DNA from: Planctomycetota bacterium
Lineage (GTDB): Bacteria > Planctomycetota > Phycisphaerae > WQYP01
Assembly (NCBI GenBank): GCA_021852245.1
Contig: JAJZNY010000345.1
Location: 1 to 5,132, forward strand
Length of the DNA: 5,132 nt
Reading direction: 5' to 3'
Positions 4,976-5,132 of this stretch are shown here, piece by piece. The notes beneath the pieces are model-generated. The model was not told the DNA's origin and did no database searches. It saw only the letters and a program-made list of their open reading frames with translations. How positions within the stretch are numbered: the stretch's first letter is position 1; each line of letters starts with the position of its first letter. Position numbers and translations under genes: made by a program.

Positions 4976-5132
4976 TGAATCAGATTGATGAAAAGACCGC
5001 CCCAGTTCAAGGTACAGGTGGTAGATTTCGACGACCGCTGGCGATTTCATTGCTGGGTGCCATCCTCGCACTTGTACCGGCCGCATACCTCCTTGTCTGG
5101 GAACTGCTTCCAAAAGAGGCATGGGTTGGACA
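4975..5132 (+). CDS. N-terminus of a second membrane protein, cut by the window edge
   Basis: The first 52 residues of a gene that runs past base 5132. It starts at GTG 4975, whose G is the last base of the previous stop codon (TAGTG). GAGG (4963-4966), inside the previous gene, is 8 nt upstream. The N-terminus is polar (NQIDEKTAPVQGTGGRFRR) and leads into a hydrophobic helix at about 18-40 (PLAISLLGAILALVPAAYLLVW). The arginines before the helix suggest a cytoplasmic N-terminus. The frame has no stop up to the edge. Too little is present to name a family. The one-base overlap suggests translational coupling with the 307-residue protein and a shared role in the envelope. Confidence 0.68.
   Translation, partial: MNQIDEKTAPVQGTGGRFRRPLAISLLGAILALVPAAYLLVWELLPKEAWVG

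Noticed and set aside
1..5132. CRISPR array, tRNA/rRNA genes, insertion sequence ends, attachment sites, toxin-antitoxin or defence genes
   Set aside because: None was seen by reading both strands: no regularly spaced repeats, no tRNA cloverleaf-like segment, no transposase or integrase motifs, and no paired terminal repeats.

Overview
The window looks like a stretch of chromosome from a moderately GC-rich, Gram-negative-type bacterium. Planctomycetota, perhaps a Phycisphaerae-like lineage, is the best guess. That is an inference from gene style: a short PEGA-domain lipoprotein, a small two-helix protein ending in a CGY/CPQCG zinc-ribbon-like tail, and GTG starts on several genes. No rRNA, tRNA or taxonomic marker is present to confirm it.

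Layout, left to right. Positions 1-149 (+) hold the biotinyl-carrier C-terminus of a pyruvate carboxylase, followed by a terminator-like inverted repeat. A PEGA lipoprotein (229-672, +) and a two-helix zinc-ribbon-like protein (716-1192, +) come next. They converge on a minus-strand block of three genes: a four-repeat DUF347/COG4705 membrane protein (1235-2062), a YkuE-like metallophosphoesterase (2405-3181) and a 116-residue, three-helix membrane protein of unknown family (3312-3662). A 389-bp divergent intergenic region (3663-4051) separates these from a plus-strand pair: an unrecognised membrane-anchored protein (4052-4975) and the start of a second membrane protein (4975 to the window edge). 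Their stop and start codons share one base (TAGTG), so they are probably translationally coupled.

The genes do not form an obvious pathway or a known defence or mobile system. Most look like envelope or housekeeping functions placed side by side: five of the eight proteins are membrane or membrane-anchored and one is a predicted lipoprotein. No CRISPR array, insertion sequence, integrase, tRNA or toxin-antitoxin pair was seen.

The points most worth a second look are: (a) the control region before the 116-residue membrane protein, which combines a perfect TATAAT, a 13-bp palindrome over the expected transcription start, and two near-identical 12-bp direct repeats 22 bp apart that also form a hairpin; (b) the unknown 307-residue protein, which seems to carry an internal duplication (PxGWRxVA, then W 16 residues later, then P-D/E-G) and is coupled to a second unknown membrane gene; and (c) the exact fourfold W-x9-G-x4-D repeat in the DUF347 protein.
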